Assembly: GCF_000188295.1 (NCBI RefSeq)
Contig: NZ_GL831112.1
Span: forward strand, 1,454,847 to 1,518,846
Direction: 5' to 3'
Origin: Streptococcus vestibularis ATCC 49124
Lineage (GTDB): Bacteria > Bacillota > Bacilli > Lactobacillales > Streptococcaceae
DNA length: 64,000 nucleotides
Shown: piece after piece, positions 39,140 through 49,293 of the stretch
Layout: every line of letters starts with the position of its first letter
Position numbering within the stretch: the stretch's first letter is position 1
Program-made: the position numbers and the translations under genes
Notes under the pieces: generated by a model
Database searches by the model: none
What the model was told of the DNA's origin: nothing
Seen by the model: only the letters and a program-made list of their open reading frames with translations

Positions 39140-41116
39140 TTATTTATCAAGTGGTTTACGAAGGAATCCAAAGAGGATACCTGATACCACAGCACCAATC
39201 AAGATGAAGAGAAGGTAAAGAAGAGCATTTGAAGTGAGGGCAATAACGAAGATACCTCCGTGTGGTGCCATCAATTTGATTCCAGCCATACCTACAAGAG
39301 CACCTGTAAGAGCTGAACCAACGATAAAGCTTGGGATAGCGCGTGCTGGGTCAGCTGCACCAAATGGAATTGCACCTTCAGTGATGAATGAGAGTCCCAT
39401 AACAATGTTTGTCAAACCAGAGTTGCGTTCTTCTTCGGTGAATTTATCTTTAAATAAGAGTGTCGCTACAAAGACTGCCAATGGAGGAACCATACCGGCT
39501 GCCATAACTGCTGCCATAACAACTGAACCACCTGAAGTTACTGTTGCTGCGAGAGTACCTGTACCAAAGACATAAGCAGCTTTGTTAACTGGTCCACCCA
39601 TGTCCACTGCCATCATACCACCGACAAGGAGACCAAGGAGCACTGCTGAGCTCCCTGACAAGCTTGACAAGAAGTTATTAAGACCAGTATTGATTGCTGC
39701 CATTGGGATATTCACTGCCAACATCAAGAAACCTGTAGCAAATACACCAAGAAGTGGCAAGAGCAAGATAGAACGGATTCCTTCAAGGGCACGTGGAATA
39801 CCTGCCAAGAGTTTACGAAGAACTAGGATAACACCACCTGCAAGGAAACCACCAACAAGAGCTCCAAGGAAACCTGAAGATACGCCAACAAGGGCAAGGG
39901 TTGCTTTACCGCCTGAAGCAAATGGAACACCACCAAAGGCTGCACCACTTGAAGCAATAGCACCAGCTACGAAACCTGATACCAAACCTGGTTTCTCAGC
40001 GATAGAGTAAGCAATGTAACCTGCAAGTACTGGAAGCATGAAACCAAAGGCCGCACCACCAATTGCTTTGAATTGAGCAGCAATTTCATGGTAAGAACCA
40101 AGTTGTGACAATTGATCTTTAGGAACACCCATAATTTGGTCAAGCAAGAAGGCAAGCGCAATCATGATACCACCACCGATAACGAATGGGAGCATTTGTG
40201 ATACCCCACTCATCAAGTGTTTATAGAAGGCACCACCGAGGCTCAATTTCTCACTTGATTCTTGAGCAGATCCAGCATTTTCGGCATGGAAGACTTCAGC
40301 CTTACCATCCAAGATATTTTGGATTAATTCTTGAGGTTGACGAATACCTGCAGCGACTGGTTTAGAAAGCAATTTTTTACCATCAAAACGTGCTGTTTCA
40401 ACTGCCTTGTCTGCCGCTACGATAACACCTACAGCCTTACTGATTTCTTCAGCAGTCAATGGTGTTCCGACACCTGAAGCACCGTTAGTTTCAACACGAA
40501 CATTGACACCCATTTCTTCACCTGTTTTAATTAGTGATTCTTCAGCCATGTAAGTGTGAGCAATACCGGTTGTACAAGCTGTTACGGCTACGATAAGTGG
40601 TTTATCGCTTGAAGCTGCTTCTTTAACAGCTTGTGCTTTCTTAGCTTCCTCAGCCTGTGCTTCTTCTTCACCCGTATCAAAAGCAGCAATCACTTCATCT
40701 GGAGAAGTTACCTTACGCAAACGATCTGCAAAACCATCTTGCATAAGGTATTTTGACAACTCAGCTAGGGCTGCCAAGTGAGTGTCATTTGCTCCCTCTG
40801 GAGCAGCAATCATAAAGAAGAGGTCTGTAGGTTGACCATCAAGTGATTCGTAATCTACACCTTTATTAGATTTAGCAAAAAGTACAGTTGCTTCTTTTAC
40901 TGCAGCATTTTTACTGTGCGGCATAGCAATTCCATCACCCAAACCAGTTGATGTTTGTGCTTCACGAGCCATAATGCCTGCTTTGAAAACATCAAAGTCA
41001 GCCACGACACCATTATCAACCAAGCTGTTAATCATTTCATCGATAGCAGCTTCCTTTGTAGTTGCTTGAAGGTCAAGCAACATGACTTTTTTGTTCAGTA
41101 AATCCTGAATTTTCAT
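39140..41116 (-). CDS. fruA: Fructose-specific PTS transporter EIIABC
   Basis: It imports fructose and phosphorylates it to fructose 1-phosphate. 658 residues in the order EIIA, EIIB, EIIC. EIIA (1-150) has the phospho-His H67 in GIAMPHSKN. An Ala/Glu linker follows. EIIB (about 172-270) has C181 in VTACTTGIAHTYMA. EIIC (about 290-655) is a membrane domain with many helices. The start overlaps fruK by 4 bp; it is the last gene of fruR-fruK-fruA. Confidence 0.96.
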   Translation of the reverse strand: MKIQDLLNKKVMLLDLQATTKEAAIDEMINSLVDNGVVADFDVFKAGIMAREAQTSTGLGDGIAMPHSKNAAVKEATVLFAKSNKGVDYESLDGQPTDLFFMIAAPEGANDTHLAALAELSKYLMQDGFADRLRKVTSPDEVIAAFDTGEEEAQAEEAKKAQAVKEAASSDKPLIVAVTACTTGIAHTYMAEESLIKTGEEMGVNVRVETNGASGVGTPLTAEEISKAVGVIVAADKAVETARFDGKKLLSKPVAAGIRQPQELIQNILDGKAEVFHAENAGSAQESSEKLSLGGAFYKHLMSGVSQMLPFVIGGGIMIALAFLLDQIMGVPKDQLSQLGSYHEIAAQFKAIGGAAFGFMLPVLAGYIAYSIAEKPGLVSGFVAGAIASSGAAFGGVPFASGGKATLALVGVSSGFLGALVGGFLAGGVILVLRKLLAGIPRALEGIRSILLLPLLGVFATGFLMLAVNIPMAAINTGLNNFLSSLSGSSAVLLGLLVGGMMAVDMGGPVNKAAYVFGTGTLAATVTSGGSVVMAAVMAAGMVPPLAVFVATLLFKDKFTEEERNSGLTNIVMGLSFITEGAIPFGAADPARAIPSFIVGSALTGALVGMAGIKLMAPHGGIFVIALTSNALLYLLFILIGAVVSGILFGFLRKPLDK

Positions 41117-42024
41117 AGTTTTTCTACCTCAACTTTATTGTATGTTTCTTCAATAAATTCAATTGTTGCCAAGTCATCTGAGAAAGCTGTAGATGTTCCG
41201 CAGGCTACTCCCCACTTGAGAGCCTCAATCGGATCACCTGATTTAACAAACTCACCAGTGAAACCAGCAACCATCGAGTCACCCGCACCAACAGAGTTTT
41301 TAACTGTTCCCTTGATTGGTTTAGCAAAGTAAGCAGCCTCTGGTGTGACCAGCAGAGCTCCATCACCCGCCATTGAGATGATAACGTTCTGTGCACCCTT
41401 AGCAAGGAGTTCACGCGCATATTTTTCAACATCAGCCAAACCATTAAGTTTGACATTGAAAATAGCTTCTAACTCATGGTTATTTGGCTTAACCAAGAGT
41501 GGTTGGTAAGCCAAGGAATCAAGCAAGGTTTGACCTTCAAAGTCACAGACAACCTGTGCACCCGTTTCACGCACTAGTGGAATCAATTTGTTATAGACCT
41601 TGTTTCCAAGATTGCTTGGTGCTGATCCAGCAAAAACAACCACATCATCGGCACTTACACTTGAAAGGATAGCTTCAAGCTCAGCCAACTGATAATCATT
41701 GATGACAGGCCCAGTACCGTTAATTTCAGTTTCTTGGTCAGCCTTGATTTTAACATTGATACGTGTATCTTGATCCACAGCTACAAACTTAGTTTTAATG
41801 CCTTCTGCATCCAAACCATCTGTCACAAAACGTCCTGTAAAACCACCGATGAAGCCCGTAGCAGTGTTGTCAATTCCTAAACGTTGTAGAATACGACTGA
41901 CATTAATCCCCTTACCGCCAGCGAACTTATCATCACTCTCCATACGGTTAACTTCACCAATCTCTACTTTATCGATACGAACAATGAAATCGATTGATGG
42001 ATTTAGCGTTACAGTATAAATCAT
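41113..42024 (-). CDS. fruK: 1-phosphofructokinase
   Basis: It turns fructose 1-phosphate into fructose 1,6-bisphosphate. 303 residues, PfkB family: FAGGKGINVSRIL sugar motif and the catalytic GTVKNSVGAGDSMVAGF near the C-terminus. It overlaps both fruR and fruA by 4 bp, so the three are translationally coupled. Confidence 0.95.
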   Translation of the reverse strand: MIYTVTLNPSIDFIVRIDKVEIGEVNRMESDDKFAGGKGINVSRILQRLGIDNTATGFIGGFTGRFVTDGLDAEGIKTKFVAVDQDTRINVKIKADQETEINGTGPVINDYQLAELEAILSSVSADDVVVFAGSAPSNLGNKVYNKLIPLVRETGAQVVCDFEGQTLLDSLAYQPLLVKPNNHELEAIFNVKLNGLADVEKYARELLAKGAQNVIISMAGDGALLVTPEAAYFAKPIKGTVKNSVGAGDSMVAGFTGEFVKSGDPIEALKWGVACGTSTAFSDDLATIEFIEETYNKVEVEKL

Positions 42025-42767
42025 ACTTCAATAACCCTCGTTTTCTCTTTTAATTCTTTTAGGAGCTCTTCTTCCGAAGCATTTGTAATTATGGTTACTT
42101 TCTCAACCTCGGCTACCTTAGCATAGGTAATCTGACCAAGTTTAGAGGCATCAGCTAGAACATAGGCTTTTTGCGAATTAGCTATAACCGTCCGTTTGAT
42201 AACTGCCTCTTCCATGTCTGGTGTGGTGAAATAATTAGCATCAACGCCATTAGCACCAATGAAAGCACAATCAAAATTCAGTTGTCTGATTTGCTCTTGA
42301 GCAGTACTTCCAATAGAGGCATCCGTTGAATGTTTAACCTTTCCTCCAACAATCCTAGTGCTAACACCAAGATCTACCAGCTTAACCGCATGATGGATAG
42401 AATTAGTCACAACTGTTACCTGACGATTAGACAAATGTGAAATCAAAAGTTCATTTGTTGTACTAGCCTCAAGAAAGACGACATCACCTTCCTTAATTAA
42501 ATCGGCAGCATAACCAGCTAACTGAGCCTTTTCTTTAACGTTTCTAATAGCTTTTTGACTATTGGCAATTTCTTCCTTTAGACCATGAATGCTTTCAGCA
42601 CCACCATGAACACGTTTAAGTTGGCCATCTGCCGCTAACTCGTCTAAGTCGCGACGAATCGTCGACTCGGAAGTATCACTTAACAAAACAGTTAGGTTTT
42701 CCAAAGTGACAAAACCATCTTGTTTCAACTGAGACAAGATAATCTGCTTACGTTCAGACTTTATCAT
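42021..42767 (-). CDS. fruR: DeoR family regulator of the fructose operon
   Basis: 248 residues: DeoR helix-turn-helix at about 1-55 (IILSQLKQDGFVTLENLTVLL, STIRRDLDELAADGQLKRVHGG) and a sugar-phosphate sensing domain (VVFLEASTTNELLISHL, CAFIGANGVD). It probably responds to fructose 1-phosphate and controls its own operon. It is the first gene, behind a strong promoter with a cre site. Confidence 0.93.
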   Translation of the reverse strand: MIKSERKQIILSQLKQDGFVTLENLTVLLSDTSESTIRRDLDELAADGQLKRVHGGAESIHGLKEEIANSQKAIRNVKEKAQLAGYAADLIKEGDVVFLEASTTNELLISHLSNRQVTVVTNSIHHAVKLVDLGVSTRIVGGKVKHSTDASIGSTAQEQIRQLNFDCAFIGANGVDANYFTTPDMEEAVIKRTVIANSQKAYVLADASKLGQITYAKVAEVEKVTIITNASEEELLKELKEKTRVIEV

Positions 42768-42778
42768 AATCTCTCCTT

Positions 42779-42794
42779 TTGTAATCGTTTACAA
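42779..42794. promoter_or_regulatory. CcpA cre site in the fruR leader
   Basis: TTGTAATCGTTTACAA fits the cre pattern TGTAANCGNTTACA exactly on both halves. It lies between the -10 and the fruR start, where bound CcpA would block transcription. Confidence 0.85.
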
Positions 42795-42799
42795 TGTCT

Positions 42800-42827
42800 A
42801 TTATACTAAATTTTTAATAACTGTCAA
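42800..42827 (-). promoter_or_regulatory. fru operon promoter
   Basis: TTGACA (42822-42827), a 16-bp spacer and TATAAT (42800-42805) on the minus strand. A second TTGACTG lies just upstream of the -35, making a direct repeat with TTGACAG that could be the FruR site. Confidence 0.8.
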
Positions 42828-42954
42828 CTAAAAACAGTCAAAAAAAATCAAAATATTTCATTATAAAACACTAATCTTCCAAAATAAGGCGATTTGATAA
42901 GAAAGTTCTTACATTTTCAAAAAGAATACAACATTTCAGTATCAAGTGCAAAAT

Positions 42955-42973
42955 AAAAAAGCCTTTCGGCTCT
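42955..42973 (-). terminator. Terminator of rny
   Basis: GAGCC-GAAA-GGCT hairpin with a GAAA tetraloop, then six T on the minus strand, just after the rny stop. Confidence 0.85.
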
Positions 42974-42979
42974 CTTATC

Positions 42980-44587
42980 TTATTTGGCATAATCAACCGC
43001 ACGGAATTCACGAATGACTGTAACCTTAATATTTCCTGGGTAATCCAAGTTTTTCTCAATTTGTTCACGTACCTTGTGAGACAAGATTGTAACTTCATCA
43101 TCTGAGATTTTATTTGGATGAACCATAATACGAATTTCACGACCAGCCTGAAGGGCAAAGCTTGTTTGAACACCGTCAAAGCTTGATGCAATCTCTTCCA
43201 GATCACGAAGACGTTTGACATAATTTTCAACGGATTCATTACGAGCTCCTGGGCGAGCCGAACTCAAAGCATCTGCTGCAGCTACAATAACTGCAATCAC
43301 ACTCTCAGGTTCCACATCTCCATGGTGGCTGGCAATGGCATTAACCACGACTGGATGCTCTTTATACTTACGTGCAAACTCAGTACCAATCTCAACGTGA
43401 CTACCTTCGACCTCTTTGTCAATAGCTTTCCCCATATCATGAAGGAAACCAGCACGACGAGCGAGAGCCACATTTTCACCCAATTCACCAGCCATGATAC
43501 CTGCTAATTTACCAACTTCAACTGAGTGACGAAGGACATTTTGACCATACGAAGTACGGAACTGCAAGCGTCCCATAATCTTAATCAAATCAGGATGAAG
43601 ATTCATAGCGCCAATTTCGTAGGCTGCCTCTTCACCATATTCACGGATACGGTTATCCATTTCCTGACGACTCTTCTCAACCAACTCCTCAATCCGAGCT
43701 GGGTGGATACGTCCATCTTTAATCAAGGCTTCGAGAGTCATGCGAGCAATCTCACGACGGACTGGATCAAAACCAGAAAGAACAACCACTTCTGGAGTAT
43801 CGTCAATAATAACGTCAATACCTGTTAGACTTTCAAGCGTACGGATATTACGCCCCTCACGTCCAATGATACGACCTTTCATATTGTCATCTGGAAGGTG
43901 AACAGTGGTTACTGTTTGTTCAGTAACATAATCTCCAGCCAAGCGTTGCATAGCTTGAGCCAACAAGTTTTTGGCCTTCTTATCAACAGTATCTTTAACC
44001 TGTGCTTCTGCATCTTTGATACGTGTTGCAATCTCATGAGTCAGATTATTCTCAGTCTCCGTTAAGATTACCTCACGCGCCTCTGCAATGGTCATCTGAC
44101 CAACACGTTCAAGTTCAGCTTGCTTCTCAGCCTCCAACTGAGTCACATTCTCTTCACGCTCATTAAGATGTTTAGATTTGTCAGCAAGACTCTGCTCTTT
44201 TTTCTCGAGGGCGAGTTCTTTACTTGATAGATTTTCATCCTTACGATCAAGGCTGGTTGCACGTTCTGTTAAACGATTCTCCATTTGTTTAAGCTCTTGA
44301 CGTTCAGATTTGAATTCTTTTTCAATATCTTCTCGATATTTTCTAGCTTCCTCTTTTGCCTCTAACAAGAACTCTTTACGTTGAGCCTTACTTTCGCGTT
44401 CAGCAGTTACACGCAGGTGGTCTGCATCATGTTCTGCCTGACTACGAAGGTTCACAGCGTCTTGTTCTGCCTTTAGCAAGGTAGTTTCTGCTTGTTCCTT
44501 AGCTTTGCTAAGTTTAATAGAAATTGCTAAATATCCAACGACTAAACCAATGAGTGCAAAGACAACTAAAATTATCATGTTTATCAT
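42980..44587 (-). CDS. rny: Ribonuclease Y
   Basis: A membrane-anchored endoribonuclease that starts mRNA decay. 535 residues: one N-terminal membrane helix (about 4-24), a long coiled coil (about 30-190), a KH domain ([21 protein letters not shown]) and an HD domain with [14 protein letters not shown] and [12 protein letters not shown]. The start has GAGGT before the first ATG; another ATG lies three codons on. Its leader holds a perfect 19-bp hairpin. Confidence 0.96.
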   Translation of the reverse strand: MINMIILVVFALIGLVVGYLAISIKLSKAKEQAETTLLKAEQDAVNLRSQAEHDADHLRVTAERESKAQRKEFLLEAKEEARKYREDIEKEFKSERQELKQMENRLTERATSLDRKDENLSSKELALEKKEQSLADKSKHLNEREENVTQLEAEKQAELERVGQMTIAEAREVILTETENNLTHEIATRIKDAEAQVKDTVDKKAKNLLAQAMQRLAGDYVTEQTVTTVHLPDDNMKGRIIGREGRNIRTLESLTGIDVIIDDTPEVVVLSGFDPVRREIARMTLEALIKDGRIHPARIEELVEKSRQEMDNRIREYGEEAAYEIGAMNLHPDLIKIMGRLQFRTSYGQNVLRHSVEVGKLAGIMAGELGENVALARRAGFLHDMGKAIDKEVEGSHVEIGTEFARKYKEHPVVVNAIASHHGDVEPESVIAVIVAAADALSSARPGARNESVENYVKRLRDLEEIASSFDGVQTSFALQAGREIRIMVHPNKISDDEVTILSHKVREQIEKNLDYPGNIKVTVIREFRAVDYAK

Positions 44588-44609
44588 GTCTTTACCTCAA
44601 CTTTTCTAA

Positions 44610-44628
44610 GGTTTTCTTAAAGAAAACC
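44610..44628 (-). promoter_or_regulatory. Perfect inverted repeat in the rny leader
   Basis: GGTTTTCTT / AAGAAAACC with one central base, 22 nt before the rny start. As RNA it would be a 9-bp hairpin with almost no loop unless the inner pairs open; as DNA it could be an operator. It has no T-run, so it is not a terminator. Confidence 0.5.
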
Positions 44629-44696
44629 ACCTTCTAGTGTATCATATTTGCATCTATTACTCAAATAAATACTAGAACTTTAAGTTGATTTTATGG

Positions 44697-44702
44697 TATG
44701 AT
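44697..44702 (+). promoter_or_regulatory. -10 element of luxS promoter
   Basis: TATGAT preceded by TGG (extended -10), 29 bp before the luxS start, which has a GGGAGGT site. Confidence 0.5.
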
Positions 44703-44730
44703 AACTTTATTAGAATAGGGAGGTATTATC

Positions 44731-45213
44731 ATGCCAAAGGACGTTACTGTTGAAAGTTTTGAACTTGATCACACTATTGTTAAAGCACCTTATGTCCGTC
44801 TTATTTCAGAGGAAGTTGGACCTAAAGGAGATATCATTACAAACTTCGATATCCGTTTGATCCAACCTAACGAAAATAGTATCGATACAGGTGGTCTTCA
44901 TACTATCGAACACCTGCTCGCTAAACTAATTCGTCAACGTATCGATGGACTTATTGATTGCTCACCATTTGGTTGCCGTACAGGTTTCCATATGATTATG
45001 TGGGGTAAACAAGATCCTACAGAAATTGCCAAAGTTATCAAATCTAGTCTTGAAGCTATTGCAAACGAAATTACTTGGGAAGATGTTCCAGGAACCACCA
45101 TTGAATCTTGTGGTAACTATAAGGATCACAGCCTTCATTCAGCTAAGGAATGGGCTAAACTTATCCTTGAACAAGGCATCTCAGACCAAGCCTTCGAACG
45201 TCATACCGTCTAA
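44731..45213 (+). CDS. luxS: S-ribosylhomocysteine lyase (AI-2 synthase)
   Basis: It splits S-ribosylhomocysteine into homocysteine and DPD, the precursor of AI-2, in the activated methyl cycle. 160 residues with metal ligands H57 and H61 in HTIEH, C127 in [10 protein letters not shown], and catalytic C82 in FGCRTGFHM. It stands alone between rny and accA. Confidence 0.97.
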
Positions 45214-45246
45214 AAAAACATTGGGAGTAATAACCCAATGTTTTTT
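45212..45246. terminator. Bidirectional terminator between luxS and accA
   Basis: AACATTGGG / CCCAATGTT stem with an 8-nt loop between A- and T-runs; it ends both converging units. Confidence 0.9.
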
Positions 45247-46015
45247 AATATTTTCTAAAACGTTGATAACGCGCGTCAAGCAAGTCTTCTGTTGATAATT
45301 GGCTTAATTCTGCCAATTCATCTATGATAGCTGTCTTAATCGCTTCAATAATTTCACTAGTAAAGTAACCACGTTCTGGGATCACCTTATCAACGATTCC
45401 CATGTTAAGCAGCTCGCCTGATGTAATCTTCATCAACTCTGCTGCCTCTTCTGAACGCGAACCATCTTTCCAGAGAATGGTTGCAAACCCTTCAGGACTC
45501 AAGATAGAATAGACGGTATTTTCAAGCATCCAAACCTTATCAGCTACTGCCAAAGCAAGAGCACCGCCAGAACCACCTTCACCAATGATAATGGCAATAA
45601 TTGGCACCTTAAGGTCACTCATTTCCATAAGGTTACGAGCAATAGCCTCACCCTGTCCACGTTCCTCTGCTCCGACACCAGGATAAGCACCTGCAGTATT
45701 GATAAAGGTAACAACTGGACGACCAAACTTTTCAGCCTGTTTCATGAGGCGAAGAGCCTTACGGTAGCCCTCTGGATGAGGTTGACCAAAGTTTCGATTG
45801 AGATTATCTTGGAGGTTTTTACCTTTTTGGATACCCACTACTGTAACGGCTTGGCCATTTAAGCGACCAATACCACCGATAACGGCACCATCATCACGGA
45901 AATTACGGTCACCATGAAGTTCGATGAAATCATCAAAGATTCCGTGGGCAAAGTCCAAAGCCGTTAAACGGCCTTGGTCACGCGCTTCTTTTAAAATACG
46001 TGCTACGTCGCTCAT
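45245..46015 (-). CDS. accA: Acetyl-CoA carboxylase carboxyltransferase subunit alpha
   Basis: Half of the carboxyltransferase that moves CO2 from biotin to acetyl-CoA. 256 residues, shorter than the E. coli form as usual in streptococci: [58 protein letters not shown]. The ATG overlaps accD by 4 bp. It is the last gene of the fab/acc cluster. Confidence 0.96.
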   Translation of the reverse strand: MSDVARILKEARDQGRLTALDFAHGIFDDFIELHGDRNFRDDGAVIGGIGRLNGQAVTVVGIQKGKNLQDNLNRNFGQPHPEGYRKALRLMKQAEKFGRPVVTFINTAGAYPGVGAEERGQGEAIARNLMEMSDLKVPIIAIIIGEGGSGGALALAVADKVWMLENTVYSILSPEGFATILWKDGSRSEEAAELMKITSGELLNMGIVDKVIPERGYFTSEIIEAIKTAIIDELAELSQLSTEDLLDARYQRFRKY

Positions 46016-46878
46016 TGAACACCTCCATGGAATGATAAGAGTGTGGCAATAGTATCAGCCAACTCTGTACGTTTGACAATGGCATCAACAAAACCATGTT
46101 CCTGAAGGAACTCGGCCTTTTGAAAATCATCTGGCAAAGTTTCTCGAACTGTATTTTCAATGACACGACGACCTGCAAAGCCAATCAAAGTTTGTGGCTC
46201 AGCCAAGATGATATCGCCTTCCATGGCAAAACTTGCTGTAACCCCACCAGTGGTTGGATCTGTCAAGACAGTCAAGTACAACAAGCCAGCGTTCGAATGA
46301 CGTTTTACTGCTGCTGATACCTTAGCCATTTGCATCAAACTCATGATTCCCTCTTGCATACGGGCACCACCAGAAGCTGTAAAAATAACAACTGGAAGTT
46401 TTTCAGAAATCGCATACTCAAAGAGTTTTGTGATTTTTTCACCAACAACAGTTCCCATTGAAGCCATGATAAAGTTAGAATCCATAATGGCCAAGGCTGT
46501 TTTTTGCCCCTTGATAGTTGCAACACCAGTCACAACAGCTTCATCAAGACCAGTTTTTTCCTTGGTAGCTGCTAGCTTCTCCATATAACCTGGGAAATTT
46601 AATGGGTTTTCAGTTTTAATACCTGTAAACAGTTCTTGGAAAGTTCCCTCATCAACCGTTAAATCAAGACGTTCTTTTGCTGAAATACGAAAGGTATAAG
46701 AACAGTTTGGACAGATTTTAGCTTGTCCCAAGTCCTTTTGATAAATAGCTTGCTTACAGCCAGGACATTTGGCAAAAAGCTCATCTGGTACTTCTGGCAC
46801 CTGCTGATCAACCCCATTACGTACAGAACGGTTAGGATTGATACGGATATACTTTTCTTTTCGATCAAATAATCCCAT
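46012..46878 (-). CDS. accD: Acetyl-CoA carboxylase carboxyltransferase subunit beta
   Basis: Partner of AccA. 288 residues: an N-terminal zinc ribbon with CPGC and CPNC, then the crotonase-like core with [20 protein letters not shown] and [18 protein letters not shown]. It lies 5 bp after accC and overlaps accA. Confidence 0.96.
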   Translation of the reverse strand: MGLFDRKEKYIRINPNRSVRNGVDQQVPEVPDELFAKCPGCKQAIYQKDLGQAKICPNCSYTFRISAKERLDLTVDEGTFQELFTGIKTENPLNFPGYMEKLAATKEKTGLDEAVVTGVATIKGQKTALAIMDSNFIMASMGTVVGEKITKLFEYAISEKLPVVIFTASGGARMQEGIMSLMQMAKVSAAVKRHSNAGLLYLTVLTDPTTGGVTASFAMEGDIILAEPQTLIGFAGRRVIENTVRETLPDDFQKAEFLQEHGFVDAIVKRTELADTIATLLSFHGGVQ

Positions 46879-46883
46879 AAACT

Positions 46884-48254
46884 TTATTCCTCACGATTCT
46901 GATATTCTGGTAGGAAAGTTTCCATCAAGAATGATGTGTCATAATCTCCAGCGATAACGCTACGATCTGAAATCAAATCCAACTGGAAGTCAGCATTTGT
47001 CACAACTCCATCGATTTCAAGTTCGTAAAGAGCACGTTGCATCTTCATGAGTGCCTCAAATCGATTTTCTCCATGAACAATGATTTTTGCAATCATTGAA
47101 TCATAGTAAGGTGGAATGGTATAGCCTGGATAGACAGCACTGTCCACACGAAGGCCAACACCACCACTAGGCAGGTAGAGATTGCTAATTTTCCCTGGGC
47201 TAGGAGCAAAGTTGAACTTAGGATTTTCCGCATTGATACGACACTCAATGGCATGTCCCTTAATTTCAATGTCGTCTTGAGTCACAGATAATTTTTCACC
47301 TGCAGCAATACGGATTTGTTCTTTAACAATATCCACACCACTTACAAATTCAGTAACTGGGTGCTCAACTTGAACACGGGTATTCATTTCCATAAAGTAA
47401 AACTGACCTGATTTTTCATCAAGAAGAAACTCGATAGTACCCGCATTTTCATAATTAACAGCCTTAGCGGCACGGACAGCCGCTGAACCAATTTCGTGAC
47501 GAAGTGTCTTACCAATAGCAACTGAAGGTGATTCTTCCAAAACCTTTTGGTTATTACGTTGAAGAGAGCAATCACGTTCACCTAGGTGAACAATGTTACC
47601 ATAGCTATCTCCCAAAATTTGAACCTCAATATGACGAGCTGGGTAAATAACTTTCTCGATATACATTGCCCCATTACCAAAGGCTGCTTTAGCTTCCTGT
47701 GACGCAGATTCGAAGGCCGGAGCCAATTCTTCTTCAGTGTTGACCTTACGAATTCCTTTACCGCCACCACCTGCAGAAGCCTTAAGCATCACTGGGTAAC
47801 CAAGGCGTTTGGCAACTTCTAAAGCCTCTTCAGCCGTAAAGACTTCACCATCTGAACCAGGGATTACAGGGACATTGGCCCTAATCATTTCAGCACGAGC
47901 ATTGATTTTGTCACCCATCTTGTCCATGACTTTGCCTGAGGGACCAATAAACTTGATGTTCATTTCTTCACAGAGAGTGGAAAATTTAGAGTTTTCACTC
48001 AAGAAACCAAACCCTGGGTGAATAGCTTGAGCCTCAGTCACAATAGCAGCTGATAGGACACGATTCATATTCAAATAAGAATCAGTTGATCTTGCTGGAC
48101 CAATACAGATAGCTTCATCAGCAAGCATAGTATGGAGAGAATCCCTATCCGCTTCAGAATAGATAGCAACTGTTTGGATTCCCAATTCACGCGCTGCACG
48201 GATAATACGAACTGCAATTTCACCACGATTGGCAATCAATAATTTTTTAAACAT
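46884..48254 (-). CDS. accC: Biotin carboxylase (acetyl-CoA carboxylase subunit)
   Basis: It carboxylates biotin on AccB with ATP and bicarbonate. 456 residues: [17 protein letters not shown] start, [15 protein letters not shown] loop, [16 protein letters not shown] active site. I chose ATG 48252-48254 by family start; another in-frame ATG lies five codons upstream. Neither has a good Shine-Dalgarno. A hairpin with T-run stands between fabZ and accC. Confidence 0.94.
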   Translation of the reverse strand: MFKKLLIANRGEIAVRIIRAARELGIQTVAIYSEADRDSLHTMLADEAICIGPARSTDSYLNMNRVLSAAIVTEAQAIHPGFGFLSENSKFSTLCEEMNIKFIGPSGKVMDKMGDKINARAEMIRANVPVIPGSDGEVFTAEEALEVAKRLGYPVMLKASAGGGGKGIRKVNTEEELAPAFESASQEAKAAFGNGAMYIEKVIYPARHIEVQILGDSYGNIVHLGERDCSLQRNNQKVLEESPSVAIGKTLRHEIGSAAVRAAKAVNYENAGTIEFLLDEKSGQFYFMEMNTRVQVEHPVTEFVSGVDIVKEQIRIAAGEKLSVTQDDIEIKGHAIECRINAENPKFNFAPSPGKISNLYLPSGGVGLRVDSAVYPGYTIPPYYDSMIAKIIVHGENRFEALMKMQRALYELEIDGVVTNADFQLDLISDRSVIAGDYDTSFLMETFLPEYQNREE

Positions 48255-48326
48255 AAAACAAGATAACATCAGACATCTTTATAAGAGTCTGTGTTGATTT
48301 CCTTTCTATGTGATAGACCAATGTCT

Positions 48327-48364
48327 AAAGAAAAATCCTTTCCGACTGTCGCCAGAAGGATTTT
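48327..48364 (-). terminator. Internal terminator or attenuator between fabZ and accC
   Basis: AAATCCTT / AAGGATTT stem with a 15-nt loop, then TTTTTC on the minus strand, inside the fab cluster. Confidence 0.6.
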
Positions 48365-48373
48365 CACAAAACA

Positions 48374-48799
48374 TCAGCTTCCAATAGCAAAAGTCAAAGT
48401 ACCTGATGCAGCAAGTTTACCATCGACTTCCGCTTTCGCTTCAACAACAGCAATTGTTCCACGACGTTTTACAAACTTAGCTGTCATAACAAGTTGGTCC
48501 CCTGGGACAACCTGTTTTTTAAATTTAACCTTATCCATACCTGCGTAAAAGACTAACTTACCTTTATTTTCAGGTTTTGACAATTCAAGAACACCAGCAG
48601 TTTGCGCAAGTGCTTCCATGATGAGAACACCTGGCATAACTGGGTATTGAGGAAAATGTCCATTGAAGAAAGGTTCATTGATAGTTACATTTTTAATAGC
48701 TGTGATTTCATCTTCTGAAACTTCTAAAACACGGTCAACCAAAAGCATTGGGTAACGGTGTGGCAAAGCCTCACGAATAGCATTAATATCAATTGTCAT
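48374..48799 (-). CDS. fabZ: 3-hydroxyacyl-ACP dehydratase FabZ
   Basis: It dehydrates 3-hydroxyacyl-ACP in each elongation cycle. 141 residues, hot-dog fold: [41 protein letters not shown] with catalytic His and Glu. It overlaps accB by 4 bp. Streptococci lack FabA; FabM supplies the cis isomer. Confidence 0.96.
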   Translation of the reverse strand: MTIDINAIREALPHRYPMLLVDRVLEVSEDEITAIKNVTINEPFFNGHFPQYPVMPGVLIMEALAQTAGVLELSKPENKGKLVFYAGMDKVKFKKQVVPGDQLVMTAKFVKRRGTIAVVEAKAEVDGKLAASGTLTFAIGS

Positions 48800-49290
48800 T
48801 TGATGCGTACCAATCCCTTTCCGTAGTCAACAACTTCTTCGTTTGTTACCAAGATTTCAGTGATAACACCATCTTTAGGTGCTGGCACTTCATTCATGAC
48901 CTTCATAGCTTCAACAATAAGAAGCGTTTGACCTTTCTTAACAGTATCACCAACAGAAACAAAGGCTGGTTTTTCAGGTGATGGAGACAAGTAAGCCACA
49001 CCAACAAGTGGACTTTCAACCACTTCACCTTCAGCAGCTTGAGCAGGAGCAGAAGCTTCTTCAACTGGTGTTGCTGGAGTTTCAACAGCGGCAGGTGCTG
49101 CTACTGGAGCAACTGGAGCTTGAGGAGCTGGCGCAACTACTTCAACTGTAGGAGCTACTGGAGCAGCTGTTACTGAACTTGTTTGATTTTTGCTCAAGTT
49201 CAATTCTTCACCGTTATTTTTGTATGAAAATTCACGTAAAGTTGATGCATCAAATTGAGCCAACAAATCTTTAATTTCAGAAATATTCAT
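48796..49290 (-). CDS. accB: Biotin carboxyl carrier protein
   Basis: It carries biotin between AccC and the AccAD transferase. 164 residues: an N-terminal helical part (1-40), an Ala/Pro-rich linker (43-88) and the biotinyl domain (about 90-164) with the biotin Lys K130 in EAMKVMNE. It is 3 bp after fabF. Confidence 0.96.
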   Translation of the reverse strand: MNISEIKDLLAQFDASTLREFSYKNNGEELNLSKNQTSSVTAAPVAPTVEVVAPAPQAPVAPVAAPAAVETPATPVEEASAPAQAAEGEVVESPLVGVAYLSPSPEKPAFVSVGDTVKKGQTLLIVEAMKVMNEVPAPKDGVITEILVTNEEVVDYGKGLVRIK

Positions 49291-49293
49291 AGA

